From Vombatus ursinus (lineage: Eukaryota; Chordata; Mammalia; Diprotodontia; Vombatidae): a stretch of 64,000 nucleotides of DNA. Numbering within the stretch: the first letter of the stretch is position 1; every line of letters starts with the position of its first letter. The stretch covers positions 1,342,708 through 1,406,707 of the forward strand of contig NW_020954702.1 of assembly GCF_900497805.2 (NCBI RefSeq). Direction: 5' to 3'. The notes beneath the pieces are model-generated. The model was given only the letters and a program-made list of their open reading frames with translations, was not told where the DNA came from and searched no databases. Of this stretch, positions 22,020 through 32,748 are shown piece after piece. The position numbers were made by a program, and so were the translations under genes.

Positions 22020-23215
22020 CTTTAAATGAAGAGTTATAGTGAAGAGGAATTCACTGTTTCCTAAGGAAGTGACCCTAAATCCACCTCCCTGAGACTTCTA
22101 CCCATTGTTCCTAGTTGTCCCCTCTGGGACCAAACAAAAAAAGACTAATTCCTCTGCCATATAATAGTTCTTCCAATACTTGAAGGTAATTATCATTCTC
22201 CAGTAAGTCTTTTATTCTCCAGGCTAAACATTCCTAGTTTCATCAACATGGCTACTTCATCAACCAAATTCCCCTCATCTGAACATGCTCCAAATGGTTA
22301 ATGTCCTACATAAAACATAGTACTCAGAGCTAATACAAATGTTGTTAACCAGATGTAGTTAAATCAGGTGCATGATCATCTTTGTTCTGTACATTATTCT
22401 TCTTTTAATGAAACCTAAGATAACATTAACTATTTGAATTGCATGTCTCATGGTTGACTCATAGTTCACCAAAACCCCAAGATATCTTTTCAAATAAACT
22501 ATTGTCTATACTCTTGTTCCAGTCTATATGTGTAGGGTTAGTTTTTTTAATCCAACTATACAATTAACTTCAGAGATATCTATTACATTTCATCCGGTTG
22601 AATTTGACTCAATGTCATTATCTCTTTGTATCCTGACTCTTTCATTTAAGATTATTACTCTTACATTCAGTTCATCTGCCCATTTGATAAGAAACACCTT
22701 TATACAATTCATTAACAAAACTATTAAACAGAACAGGATCAAAGAAAGAAATACCAAATTTACTCTAGAAGAGACTTTTCCTCAAGGGCATCAAAGCTCT
22801 TTGGATCCAATCATTCAACCAATTCTGAATCCAATTGTACTATCATCTATCTAACCTACAATTCTTTGTCTTATCCATCTGTATAGAATGATTTGTTTTA
22901 TCCAATGCTTTGCTAAAATCTATGTTATTTTGCAACATTCTCCTCATCTACTATCTAGTAAGCCTTCCAATTTCTATATGTTCATTAACTACCCCTTGGA
23001 TAGGATATTCTAGAATTTTAAAAGGCTTAGAGGTCAAGGCCAAGAACACGGGCCCTTTGTTTGAGGATTTCACTGTTTTCCCATTTTTAAAAATTAAGGC
23101 ATTTGCTATTGTTTTATCCTGAGGCACCTCTCTCATTTTCTATCATCTTTCAAGGATCAATGGCTGAGCAATCCTATCTGCCATTTCCTTCGGTACCATG
23201 GAATATATTTCCTAA
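22020..23215 (-). mobile_element. CR1/L3-type LINE reverse-transcriptase fossil
   Basis: The minus strand reads as a CR1/L3 RT. MREVPQDKTIANALIFKNGK (23136-23077) fits the family's GEVPEDWRRANVVPIFKKGK-type start, then KPFKILEY (KILE box) and HIEIGR (EHLE box). The complement of TTTATCCAATGCTTTGCTAA (22898-22917) encodes the DFSKAFDK-type motif. The complement of ATTCAACCAATTCTGAAT gives the W(I)RNWLND-type segment, and CTCCAGGCTAAACATTCCTA (22219-22238) is the widespread CR1 3' region in antisense. Many frame breaks and deletions. This clade died early in mammals, so preservation over 1.2 kb is good. Confidence 0.78.
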
Positions 23216-23836
23216 ATTCACTTATCATGTAGATTTTATGAAAGTCTGACTTTGAAAATGATAAACAAATCACAAGTGACTAAATAACTACATGACTAAA
23301 TTTCATTGCCAATGGCTTTTGCTTGCATTTTGGATAAATAAATCATGTCCTCTGCCTAAAACTCATAGCTGTATAGTAGAAGTATCACAAAATAGCTAAA
23401 AAGAATTAAAGAAGAAAAAAAGAGGACTGGAAAAGAGTATGAATAAAGTGTACATAGATTACATTTCATGAGAGCAAATATGTATGTGTGTGTTTTGTTG
23501 TGGATTGGAGAAGGTTTTTATATGTTATTTAATGACAACTGAAAACAAAAATAAGTTTTATATTTTAGGAAAATAGATATCAGACAGTTTAAATTATTCA
23601 ATTCAGTGACAATGTTTGAAGGCTAACAGTTGAATCCATCTCTTAATTATAATTAACAAATTATAATTAAATTATCCCACTGTTCTGAAAGTCCTACCTC
23701 TTAGTGAAACAATAGATTTTCCATCTTTTTAAAAATAAAAAATATTTCAGATAAACTTAATTCTCATAACAAAGAATAGATGGCATAAATTTTTACATTT
23801 ATGTTCACAAATTAGAAACTAAACATGATTTTAAAA
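23216..23836. other. Gene-free AT-rich stretch
   Basis: No repeat or gene recognised. Confidence 0.45.
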
Positions 23837-24005
23837 GAAAGCACTGGACTTGGAGTGATAAATACCTGGCTTCAGATTCCAACTCAGAGACATTAACTAT
23901 GTGACCATGAACTACTGTCCCAGGAAGGCATATAAGATCACAAATTAGGGATGTTACTAATCTACATCCTTGTAGAGAATTCTCACACCATTATTTCTAG
24001 TCACT
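23837..24005 (+). mobile_element. MIR-related SINE
   Basis: AAAGCACTGGACTTGGAGTG and CTATGTGACCATGAAC are the MIR head and core in sense. The part after that (CAGGAAGGCATATAAGATCA) resembles the tail of the relative at 57585-57790. Confidence 0.6.
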
Positions 24006-24599
24006 GATTAAATCACAAAAAAAGTATGTAAATATTCAAATGTCATGTATTTATTTTTAACATTAACAAGCAAATATCCTATGTAAAAATAAGGATATTT
24101 GTGTGTGTGTACACACATATACACATATATCAATAAGACATGTGAAACCTTTTATTTAGGAAGAAAACAGCTTCAAAGATAATTAATATCTGTTTGGAAT
24201 ATTTAGATTTAAATATAAAAGTTAAATTAGCCAGTTAATAATTTTGTAGCATATTTCCCAGGTAAATATGATAGCACTGGCATTTTATTAAATGAAAAGA
24301 TAGACTCAGAAATGCCTTTATTAGGAAAAGAAATATTTGTATTTTAATTATCCAAACTTTTCATCTAAAAAGGAACTCAACTTAAGCACTGAAAATATTT
24401 ACTCTTTGAAGTACTTAAATAAAAGAACAGTGAGCCTCCAGGGTTAAGTGTTTATTCTATATCTAGATTGTGTGTTTTTGCGCAGATTTTTGGGTTAATG
24501 GGATACAAAAGATATTAGCCATCTCCTTCTATGCCCACCCCTGCCCTTCTCCACCGAGTCCTGGTAATATGCTGAACAAGCACCTAAAACAGACCAGTA
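24006..24599. other. Gene-free AT-rich stretch
   Basis: No repeat or gene. A short alternating GT/AC/AT tract lies at about 24093-24131. Confidence 0.45.
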
Positions 24600-24860
24600 A
24601 ATGAAAGGGAACTCAAAGGTCACTCAAGGTCTTAATTTTCACATACCTTTGAATAATGAGAGCATCATATGTCAGCTAAAGGAGAACAAAATGTCACATT
24701 CTCTAGCTAAAGGTCACTGCTGGCCAAAGGTCACTGAAGGGAGGCCAGGAAATAACCTAAGAGGTTAGGTTGAATGAACAAAGAAAGGTCAACAAATGCC
24801 AATGAAAGCACGCAGCTGCTTGGAGATGAAACCACTGAGGCACCCTTTTGTGCTGACATA
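24600..24860. promoter_or_regulatory. Cluster of AAAGGTCA nuclear-receptor half-sites (candidate)
   Basis: Four AAAGGTCA words on the plus strand lie within 180 bases in repeat-free DNA: 24615-24622, 24709-24716, 24726-24733 and 24784-24791. The middle two are direct repeats with 11 bases between the AGGTCA cores. TAAAGGTCA fits the extended half-site bound by monomeric receptors (ERR/SF1 type). No function is shown; chance is possible. Confidence 0.25.
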
Positions 24861-25577
24861 GACTAGAAAAAATGTCTCTGCTGACATTTTTTTAGCTGGC
24901 AGTTTTATAGGACATTGACATTAATGTACTCAACCCAGAATTAGCCTTTTTAAAAGCAACAGTTTGGAATTTAAGTGATGCAGTTTCCACAGAGTCATAA
25001 CTATGACACTTTAATTTCAAATGATTAATACTATGTGGACTTCTAAAACCAAAATCAGATTCCAAAGAACCATTCCAGCTCTGCTATATGAGACTAACAA
25101 GACATGAGAACAGGTCACGGTGAGGAACTATTGCTTCTTTTTCTTACTAATATTATTCCAACCCACAGATCTTCATAAGCATTATTTCAATCTTGTAGAG
25201 GAAGACATGGGAGATTTCATATTTTCCCATGGTCAGAAGTTTGAAGTTACTGACTCACTGCAAACTCCATTTAGTAAGGAAGAAAAAAACACCCTGATAG
25301 ATTAGCAGTACTTGTTTAGTGGAACTTGTTTCTGACAATACAGAAAACTTTTATCTCTGTCTAAATGAACATAAACAGAACTGGAAGAGGGAAATCCATG
25401 CCCCTCTTGGTAGGACCTTCCTCCTTTAACACCAAGGCCGAGACCCTTGGGTCCTGGTCTGAACCACATGCTCTTTACCCTAGCAACATAAGTGACGGAT
25501 AAAGAATTGCTGCCTCTTCTTGATTCAGGACCTTACAGTCTTGAACCTCCCTCAAATTACATTAAGAAACTATTGAA
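24861..25577. other. Gene-free, repeat-poor stretch
   Basis: No mobile element recognised apart from a doubtful MIR-like trace near 25140-25290. No exon could be supported. Confidence 0.45.
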
Positions 25578-25720
25578 CAGGGGCAGGTAGGTGGTGCAGT
25601 GGATAGAGCACCAGCCCTGGAGTCAGAAGGACCTGAGTTCAAATGTGGCCTCAGACACTAGCTGTGTGACCCAGAGCAAGTCACTTAACCCCAATTGTCT
25701 AAAAAAGAAAAAAAGAAAAA
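25578..25720 (+). mobile_element. Short-form SINE (WSINE1-like) with target duplication
   Basis: Head GGGGCAGGTAGGTGGTGCAG, body GAGCACCAGCCCTGGAGTCA and CTAGCTGTGTGACCCAGAGC, end CCCCAATTGTCT plus an A-rich tail. The duplication AAACTATTGAACA (left) and AAACTATAGAACA (right) flanks it, one mismatch. Confidence 0.93.
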
Positions 25721-26034
25721 AACTATAGAACATTACAGTGTTCTCTTTAAAAAAAGATGAAAAATAAAACCAGAATATCTGATGTATTCAAAAGCAGTCT
25801 AAAAGAATTAAAGGAACTTAAGGACTGGAGCTTCTTTAGGTATGTGATGCTAATCAGAGTCCTTCAGTGGAGCAACTGGCTGGAGATAAACAATCATAAA
25901 TAGATAAAGATCTTAGAAAGGATATCTACAGTGTTAAAAATGGGCACTTCTCTACAAATCATGAAAATACCTGTATTGATAGAAAATGTTTTAATGATGT
26001 TTGGAAAAATTCCATTCCAGTATATATACCATTT

Positions 26035-26036
<2 letters not shown>

Positions 26037-26077
<41 letters not shown>
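26037..26077. repeat. (GT)n microsatellite
   Basis: About 20 uninterrupted GT units, ending in a GC-alternating palindrome. Confidence 0.98.
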
Positions 26078-26080
<3 letters not shown>

Positions 26081-26087
26081 ATGCGCA
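26076..26087. promoter_or_regulatory. NRF1-like palindrome TGCGCATGCGCA (candidate)
   Basis: The 12-mer is a perfect palindrome and matches the known NRF1 consensus YGCGCAYGCGCR exactly. It lies at the end of the GT tract, and the combined alternating purine-pyrimidine run is of the type that favours Z-DNA. It is far from any recognised promoter or CpG island. Confidence 0.35.
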
Positions 26088-26257
26088 CACACTGTAACTT
26101 AGCCTAGTGCAAGAAATGAACTAGCCTAGACAAAGTAAAGTAATTAGGTTTTATTGATGGAAATGCAATATGAGGGGCAGTCAAGGAATATAGAAATAGG
26201 TCAGGGCAACCAAACTCCCTGGTGCACAATAGCACATCAAGATGGTAAAACCCAGTA

Positions 26258-26746
26258 GAAGGGGATTCTGGGAAGATGGCAGAGTAGGTCAGAAAATTCC
26301 ATGCTCTCCAAATTTCCTCTGCAAACAGACAGAACATCACCTCAAAATGAACATAGAGTGGCAAAAAATAAAAAGATGAAGTAATTGTCCTCCTAAGACA
26401 ACTTGAGAAGACCTCAAGAAAGACAGGACTTATCTGGCCTGAATAAAGTGCGAACAAAGGTCAACTTTGCTGAATCAACAAACAACAGGCCCTGGGGGCA
26501 GCTGGGTGGGGAAAGCACTCTAGGCCTCAGGAACTCCCTCTTCTCAGACTCCTGAACTTTCACCTCACAAACTTTCATCTAACAGCCGTGGTGATCCAAC
26601 AGCTGAGTAAGGGACCAATGAAGGACCCTCTGCTGTCTCTGGATGATAGGCCATGGTGCTGCCCAGGGGTGACCCTGGGGTACAGCAGTGGGCTCATGCC
26701 TAGTGAGGCTTACAGCAGGGAGCAAGAACATCCTGCAAGAAGAGAT
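26258..26746 (+). mobile_element. L1 5' UTR segment
   Basis: GGAAGATGGCAGAGTAGGTC is the typical marsupial L1 5' end (AAGATGGC...). The following GC-richer 0.45 kb has no coding content. At about 26746 it jumps directly into the 3' half of ORF2, so most of ORF1 and ORF2 is deleted. Confidence 0.7.
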
Positions 26747-26976
26747 AGTAAGAGATATCCCCTTTAAAATAATTCTAGACAGTATAAAATATCTGGAAGC
26801 ACATCTACCAAAACAAACCCAAGAAATATATGAACAAAATTACTTTTAAAAAACTTTTTCTACAAATAAAATCAGATTTAAATAATCAGAGAAACAGTAA
26901 TTTTCATGGATAGGCAGGGTCAATATAATAAAAATGACAGTTGTACCTAAATTAATTTATATATTCAATGCCATCC
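26747..26976 (+). mobile_element. L1 ORF2 fragment (C-terminal to RT)
   Basis: Translation gives DIPFKIILDSIKYLEAHLPK and, further on, [20 protein letters not shown] and FNAIPS. These match the conserved L1 ORF2 blocks IKYLGI...W.GRINI.KM..LPK.IY.FNAIP. The frame has stops near 26850-26900. It ends within a few bases of FNAIPS, where RTE sequence begins. Confidence 0.9.
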
Positions 26977-28283
26977 CAAGCACCATGCTACCATCATGAG
27001 TCTGTGTGCTCCCACCATGATGAAGCCTAATTAGGTCAAAGAAAAAAATATGAAGACCTGGACATGTGCTGAGACATTAATGTGCTGAAAGAGAACAAGA
27101 TTTCAGTTCTGGGTGACTTCAATGCCATAGTAGACGAAGACTATCAGACATGGCAGGGAGTCCTTGGTAGGAATGGAGTTGGAAATAACAACAATAGTCA
27201 CTTACTACTGAAGATTTGTGCACTTTATGATCTTCTTATCACCAGCACTGTCTTCCATTTACCTAAATGCAATAAAATGTTGTGGATGCAGCCTTGCAGC
27301 AAATATTGACATTTTTAAAACTATGTCATTATAAGGAGAAGAGACAAAATGTGAGAGTAATGAAGGCAATATGTGGTACAGAGTGCTGGACTGATTATAG
27401 CCTTATCCTCTCCAAACTATACATTCACGTTCAACAAAATGGTGGCCCTCAGACAAGACAGCTACCAGAAAACTTAATGTCAACAGATTAGAGTGCTTCT
27501 CCAAGTGTGAATAGTTCATTGCTAACTTGGAGGGAAAGCTGAGCATGTTTGGCCACAGTAAAGTAGAAAAAGAGTGGATAGCTTTCAGAGATTTGTTGTA
27601 CAGCATTGCATTTTCTCATCTGGACCAGAACTCACAAACATCAAGATTGGTTTGACAAAAATGATGGGGAAAATCAGAAGCTGCTAAACAAAAAAATGAG
27701 AACTCCACAGATTTTACCAGCAGGATAGTTCATCTGTCTCTAAAAAGGGCAGTGTTTGACTCCATCAAAAGTAAAGTACAAATGAAGCTTAGAGAGAAAC
27801 AAGATTCTCAGCTCACTAAGAAGTCAGATGAAATTGTCTTACACTGATAGTAAAAATCCAAAGTGCTTTTATGATGCCCTGAAGGCTATTTATGGGTCAA
27901 AGACTTATGGTGTATCTCAACTACTCAGTGCTAATAAAGCCACATTGGTTAGTGACAAGGACATGATCCTGGAGAGATGGGCTGAACACTTCCATAGTGT
28001 ATTCAAAAGACCATCATCAACCAATGCTGAAGCTATGGATCTATATCTTAAGTTGAAGTCAGTACCTCTCTAGCTAAACTTCTAACTGAAGAAGAGATTT
28101 TGAAAGCCATTATGCTCCTCTCAAGTGGCAAAGCACCTGGTGCTGGTTCTATTCCAGTTGAGATTCACAAGGCAAAAGGGTCCAAATCTCATAAAAAGCT
28201 GACTGAATTTTTTCGGGTTATATGGCAAGAGGAGGTTATTCCCCAGGAGATCAAGTATGCCTCCATTGTCCATCTCTACTGAA
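26977..28283 (+). mobile_element. RTE LINE, truncated at both ends
   Basis: Second RTE copy, same strand and same family as 10070-14152. ISVLGDFNAIVDEDYQTWQG with NGVG-NNNNS (27100-27200) is endonuclease; KAICGTECWTDYSLILSKL (27364-27422) follows. Then RT N-terminal text: CFYDALKAIYGSKTYGVSQL (27858-27917), RWAEHFHSVFKRPSST (27976-28023) and SSGKAPGAGSIPVEI (28117-28166). It stops at QEEVIPQEIKYASIVHLY, before the RT catalytic core. Several frame changes are present. Upstream it is fused to an L1 fragment. Confidence 0.9.
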
Positions 28284-29337
28284 AAACATAGACATATGCA
28301 ACTAGGGAGAAACCTAAGGAGTGATTGTCAGGGATATATTACTTTGCACATATTATTAGTTACTTACCATGGCAAGGAAATCCATTTAACACATGAAATT
28401 GGTGATTTAAATGTCACACTAAATCTAATTGGCACTTGCGAAGCTTTTTTTTAAGTCATTTTTATATTGACTTCCTTTCTTATTAATTTTTGTACACTTC
28501 CATAAAATGGATGCTAAGACAGTTCTCATCTGTTCCTACTCTCATCTGATCAACCAATGTCTAAGGTCAAAATTCAGAGAAACTCAAAAGGGAAGCAGAA
28601 GGCATAAAAAAAGACACATCTTCATTTTTTAAAGAGTTCCTGAATCTCTATATATGACATATCCATGTCACTGACTTCATTTACTTAATTCACTTCTATA
28701 TAATTGGTACTTGGATAGTAATAAAAATGTAAGGACATATATCACCAGAATTACAACAATGAATCTCTTCCAATCCTTTCTTAATTTAAGGATCTTCCTT
28801 TAATTTTTAAGGGCACAGCAACAAATATTCAACTTTGGGGGGAAAATCAAAAGATTTTAATCAAATTCATGGAAAAAGAATTCTTTTACAATGCTATGAT
28901 CATAAACATCAAGCCTGATGGATAGAGGAGGAAAATAAGAATAGGAACAGGTGTGTCTTTTGTGAAGCATAGAGTGGTATGCGGGGAAGCAAGGGAAAGA
29001 TTTTTAAAATAAATCAATGTGTAAGTAGATCAACTAACTTAAAAAACAATCCAAAAACTTTTTTTAATGTTACCATTTTCTTGTTCCTCAAAATGGAAGA
29101 GACTTGTCTCACAATTAATTTACTGCATAAAAATAGAATCAAATTAACAAATGTGTTCATCTTCAATAGACTTTTTATGAAATGAAATGCCAAGAATAAA
29201 ATTCCTCAAATAAACACTTGCCAACCTGAAGATTTACATATGTTCTAAAAGGGATGTTATAGCTTCTCTGACAAACTACCACCATCATACTCAGATAAAT
29301 TTAAAGACTTCTGTAATACTTCTATAATTTGGAGGTG
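28284..29337. other. Gene-free AT-rich stretch
   Basis: No repeat or gene recognised. Confidence 0.45.
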
Positions 29338-29602
29338 GGGAGCAGCTAGGTGGCACAGTGGACAAAGTGCTAGACCTGGTGTCAGGAAAAAATATCTTTC
29401 TGAGTTCACATCTGGCCTCAAACACTTAGTAGCTGTGAGACCCAAAGCAAGTCATTTAACCCTCTTTGCCTCAGTTTCTTCATCTGTAAAATGAGCTGGA
29501 GAAAGAAATGGCAAACCGATCCCATATCTTTGCCAAGAAAACTCTAAATGGTGTCATAAAGAATCAGATGTGTACGAAATGACTCAACAACAACAACAAC
29601 AT
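29338..29602 (+). mobile_element. Long-form SINE (MAR1-like)
   Basis: GGAGCAGCTAGGTGGCACAG head, GCCTCAAACACTTAGTAGCT, CTCAGTTTCTTCATCTGTAA, AATGAGCTGGAGAAAGAAAT, TATCTTTGCCAAGAAAACTC and a (CAA)n tail: the full family layout. Confidence 0.93.
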
Positions 29603-29794
29603 CAGAATGGAAAAACAGCACCTCCTCCCAAAATATATGAGTATTACAAAAAGAACATGATTTCTCTCTTTTAGGTTGATAGGGTAAAACCACAATTTTC
29701 ACTTAAGAAGCATAGTGCTCAACCATGGCAAGAAGGAATTTGGGCAACAAAAACTGCCTCAGTACAACAACAATAACAAAAGTCACAATAACTA

Positions 29795-30131
29795 CCTCAA
29801 AGTTTGTGTCCCCCAAGGTTCTGTCCTAGACCCTCTCCTCTTCTTTCTCTATACTATTTTGTGTGGTGCTCTCATAATCTCTCACTAATTCACTTATCTT
29901 CCTGATGATTCCCAGATCTACTTGTTCAGACCAAAACTTTCTCCTAAACTCAAGTTTCACATATCCAACTGCTTCTTGGGAATCTTGAATCAAATCTCCC
30001 ATTGTCATCTTAAACTCAACATGTCCAAAACTGAACCCCCCAAACTCCCTTTTCCTCATCTTTTTCCACTTAATGCCGAGAGCACCACTGTCCTTCCAGC
30101 CACCTGGGCTTGCAACATAAGTATCATTCTT
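29795..30131 (+). mobile_element. L2 RT/C-terminal segment
   Basis: VPQGSVLDPLLF (29809-29845) is the RT motif, followed by YLPDDSQIYLF where YADDTQIYL is expected, and HLKLNMSKTEP (30006-30038), the L2 HLKLNLSKTE block. A SINE interrupts it at 30132. Confidence 0.88.
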
Positions 30132-30280
30132 TTATAACTGTGAGGCAATTGGGGTTAAATAACTTGCCCAGGGTCACACAACTAGTAAGAGTCAAGTGTC
30201 TGGCCTGAAATCAGATTTGAACTCAGGTCCTCCTGCCTGCAGCGCCGGTGCTCTATCCACTGTGCCACCTAGCTGCCCCC
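30132..30280 (-). mobile_element. Short-form SINE (WSINE1-like) within L2
   Basis: Antisense copy: GGCAATTGGGGTTAAATAAC, TTGCCCAGGGTCACACAACT, CAGGTCCTCCTGCC, GCACCGGCGC-type head and ACCTAGCTGCCCC. The duplication ATAAGTATCATTCTT (30117-30131) and ATAGGCATAATTCTT (30281-30295) flanks it. Confidence 0.9.
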
Positions 30281-30736
30281 ATAGGCATAATTCTTGCTTC
30301 TTCCCTCTTTCTCACTCCCTGTTTCCAATCTGTTGCCAAGTCTTGTCAATTCTATGCTCTTTACATATCTCCTACATACCACCTTCTCTGTTCTGACACC
30401 ACCATCCTTTTGTTGTAGGCCTTAAACCTGTTGTAGTTTCATGACTGGACCATTTCAAAAGCTTTCTAATCCCTTCCTGTAGTTGCTCCACGTTCCAGTC
30501 CATTTTTCACTCAGCTGTCAGACATTCAAAGTCCTTCATGACCTGGCCCCTTCCTACCTTTCCAAATTACACTTTTCCCCCCAACCATATGCTCTATTAT
30601 TCAGTAACACTGGCCTCCTTGCCATTACTTGCACAACAGGCTCTATCTCCAGACTTTGTGCTTTCACTGGCTGTCCCTCATGCTTGGAATTCTCTTCTTC
30701 CTCATTTCCATATCCAGTACCCCAACTGCTAGAAAT
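30281..30736 (+). mobile_element. L2 C-terminus and 3' region beyond the SINE
   Basis: It continues the same L2: FKVLHDLAPSYLSKLHFSPQ (30528-30587) is the KALHDLAPAYLS block, then NTGLLAIT and CPSCLEF (PSAWN-type region). The copy lacks the terminal TAGATTGTAAGCTCC segment. Confidence 0.85.
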
Positions 30737-31129
30737 GCTTAAGTACAGATGACATTGATGCAGAAAGAGCTCAAATGCACAAAAAAAAATGGAATGAAGA
30801 CATGAATATTTTCATTATGTATCAATATTGTAACATAACAAAATTAGAAATAGAACTCAGTTATAGACAAGGATTTCATGCTGCTTTTTGTCCATAGTGC
30901 TCTCAGCTTCAAGTCTCACAACAATGTATTGCTGACCAGGGCACAGCAATTATAAAAAATAAAAATAAGGAAGCAAAAATAGAAACAAATAAATAAATGA
31001 AACCATTGTCCTTAAGCCTAGGTTAGATGGAATAAGAGAAGAAATTGAAGTGTTACTAAAATCTTAAGTAAAATCACCCTGAGGCCATTGAAAACCTTCA
31101 CTTAACACAACTATCATCTCTTAAACACT
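30737..31129. other. Gene-free AT-rich stretch
   Basis: Nothing recognised between two L2 copies. Confidence 0.45.
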
Positions 31130-31494
31130 TTATAGCTAAACTCTTCCAAAAGGCGGTCTACAATAGGTGCCTCCACTTTCTGTCCTCTGACTCTCTTCTT
31201 AACCCCTTAAAATGTGACTTCTGACCTTATCATTCAACTGAAACTGCTCTCTCCAATGTTGCTAATGATCTCTTAGCTGCCAAACTGAATGGCCTTATTC
31301 TCCTTGACCTCTCTGCAGCCTTTGACACTGTTGATCACTCTCTCCTCCTTGATACTCTTTTCTGCAGGGTTTCTGGACACCACTGCTCTGGTTCTAGTCA
31401 AACCTAGATTTTCTCTGTCTCTGTTGCTGAATCCTCCTCAGATCTGGAGGATCAGAGCTCCCATGCATTTAATTACCATCTCTATGCTAATGAT
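31130..31494 (+). mobile_element. Second L2 copy, RT first half
   Basis: FQKAVYNRCLHFLSSDSLLN (31147-31206) and [20 protein letters not shown] (31294-31353) are the classic L2 RT blocks, the latter with the catalytic aspartate kept. It reaches NYHLYAND (YADD box) at 31470-31494 and is interrupted there. Confidence 0.92.
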
Positions 31495-31741
31495 AAGACA
31501 GCTAGGTGATGTAGTAGATAGAGCACCTGCACTGGAGTCAGGAGGACCTGAGTTAAAATCTAGTTTCAGACACTCACTAGCTGTGTGACCCTGGGCAAGT
31601 CACTTAACCCTGCTTGCCTCAGTTTCCTCATCTGTAAAATGAGCTGGAGAAAGAAATGGCAAACCATTCCAGTATCTTTGCCAAGAAAAGCACAAATGGA
31701 GTCATGAAGAATCAAACATGACTAATGGACTAGACAAGAAA
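31495..31741 (+). mobile_element. Long-form SINE inserted at the L2 YADD codons
   Basis: Full SINE: GACAGCTAGGTGATGTAGTA head, CTAGCTGTGTGACCCTGGGC, CTCAGTTTCCTCATCTGTAA, CCAGTATCTTTGCCAAGAAA. A perfect 11-bp duplication, ATGCTAATGAT, lies at 31484-31494 and 31742-31752, and is itself the L2 sequence for the RT box. Confidence 0.95.
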
Positions 31742-32220
31742 ATGCTAATGATTCTCTCCTATGCTGCCCCAAACTGTCTTTTGATCTCAAATTTCTCATT
31801 TCCAAAACTTTTCAGCCATCTCGAATTGGAGATGTCCTGTAGACATCTTAAACTTAATGTGACCAAAACAAAACTCATTCGTTTTCTTCTTAAACCCTTC
31901 CCCCACCCCCACACACCTTCCCTATTACTGTAGAGAGCAACACCACTCTCCCAATCTCTCAGGCTCATAACCTAGAAGTCATCTTTGACTCCAAACCTTC
32001 TCTCATCTCATCCTCATACGCAATTTATTTCCAAGGCTTATCACTTTCACCTTTATCTCCTAAATATGCCCCCTTCTCTTCTCTGACACTGCCACCATTC
32101 TGGTATAGGCCCTCATCATTTCACACCTGGATTTTCACAATAGCCTCCTGATGGGTCTGCCTGCCTCAAGTCTCTTCCCACTCCAATCCATCCTCTATTC
32201 AACCACTAAAGTGATTTTCT
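31742..32220 (+). mobile_element. Second L2 copy, RT second half
   Basis: Continues with FSHLELEMSCRHLKLNVTKT (31814-31873; family HLKLNLSKTE), SHTWIFTIAS-type HLDYCNSLL block near 32125, and PLQSILYSTTKVIF (32180-32220). It is cut by an antisense L1. Confidence 0.88.
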
Positions 32221-32748
32221 TAATTTATTTAACATTTTAATTTATTATTTATTTATTTTTAACTTTCTTTTGTTTTTAAATTTTGAATTCCAAATTCTTT
32301 CCCACCCTCCCACATCCTTTGAGAAGGCAAACCGTATGATATCAATTACATATGTGAAATCATGCAAAGTATATTTCCATATTAAACATATTTCTGAAAA
32401 AAGCAAGAAAAATAAAGTGAGAAAATTACATTCAGTTTGCACTCGACATTTATCAATTCTTTCTCTTGAGGTAGATAACCTTTTTTCATCATGAGTTCTC
32501 TGGAATTATCTTGGATCATCATAATGATCAGAGTAGACAAGTCTTTCACAGGTAATCATCATCACAATATTGTTGTCACTGTGCACAATGATCTTCTAGG
32601 TCTTCTCACTTCACTTTGTATCAGTTCATATAGTTCTTGCAATGTTTTTTTCTGAAACCACCCCCTCATCATTTCTTATAGCACAATAGTACTTCGTCAC
32701 AATCATGCCATAACTTGTTTAGCCATTACCCAATTGAGGACTAAATAT
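32221..32748 (-). mobile_element. L1 3' UTR and ORF2 end, antisense
   Basis: T-rich start, then AATTTTGAATTCCAAATTCT, GAGAAGGCAAACCGTATGAT, ACATATGTGAAATCATGCAA, CATCATGAGTTCTCTGGAAT and CACAATAGTACTTCGTCAC. It shares ordered blocks with 39305-39747 and 50236-50974, which shows one L1 3' family. Confidence 0.9.

Noticed and set aside
22528-22854. 108-codon plus-strand open frame
   Set aside because: Shadow of the antisense CR1/L3 reverse transcriptase; the minus strand carries the meaningful motifs.
25140-25290. Possible antisense MIR
   Set aside because: Only scattered similarity; the GAGGAAACTGAGGC and CACACAGC blocks are not recognisable.
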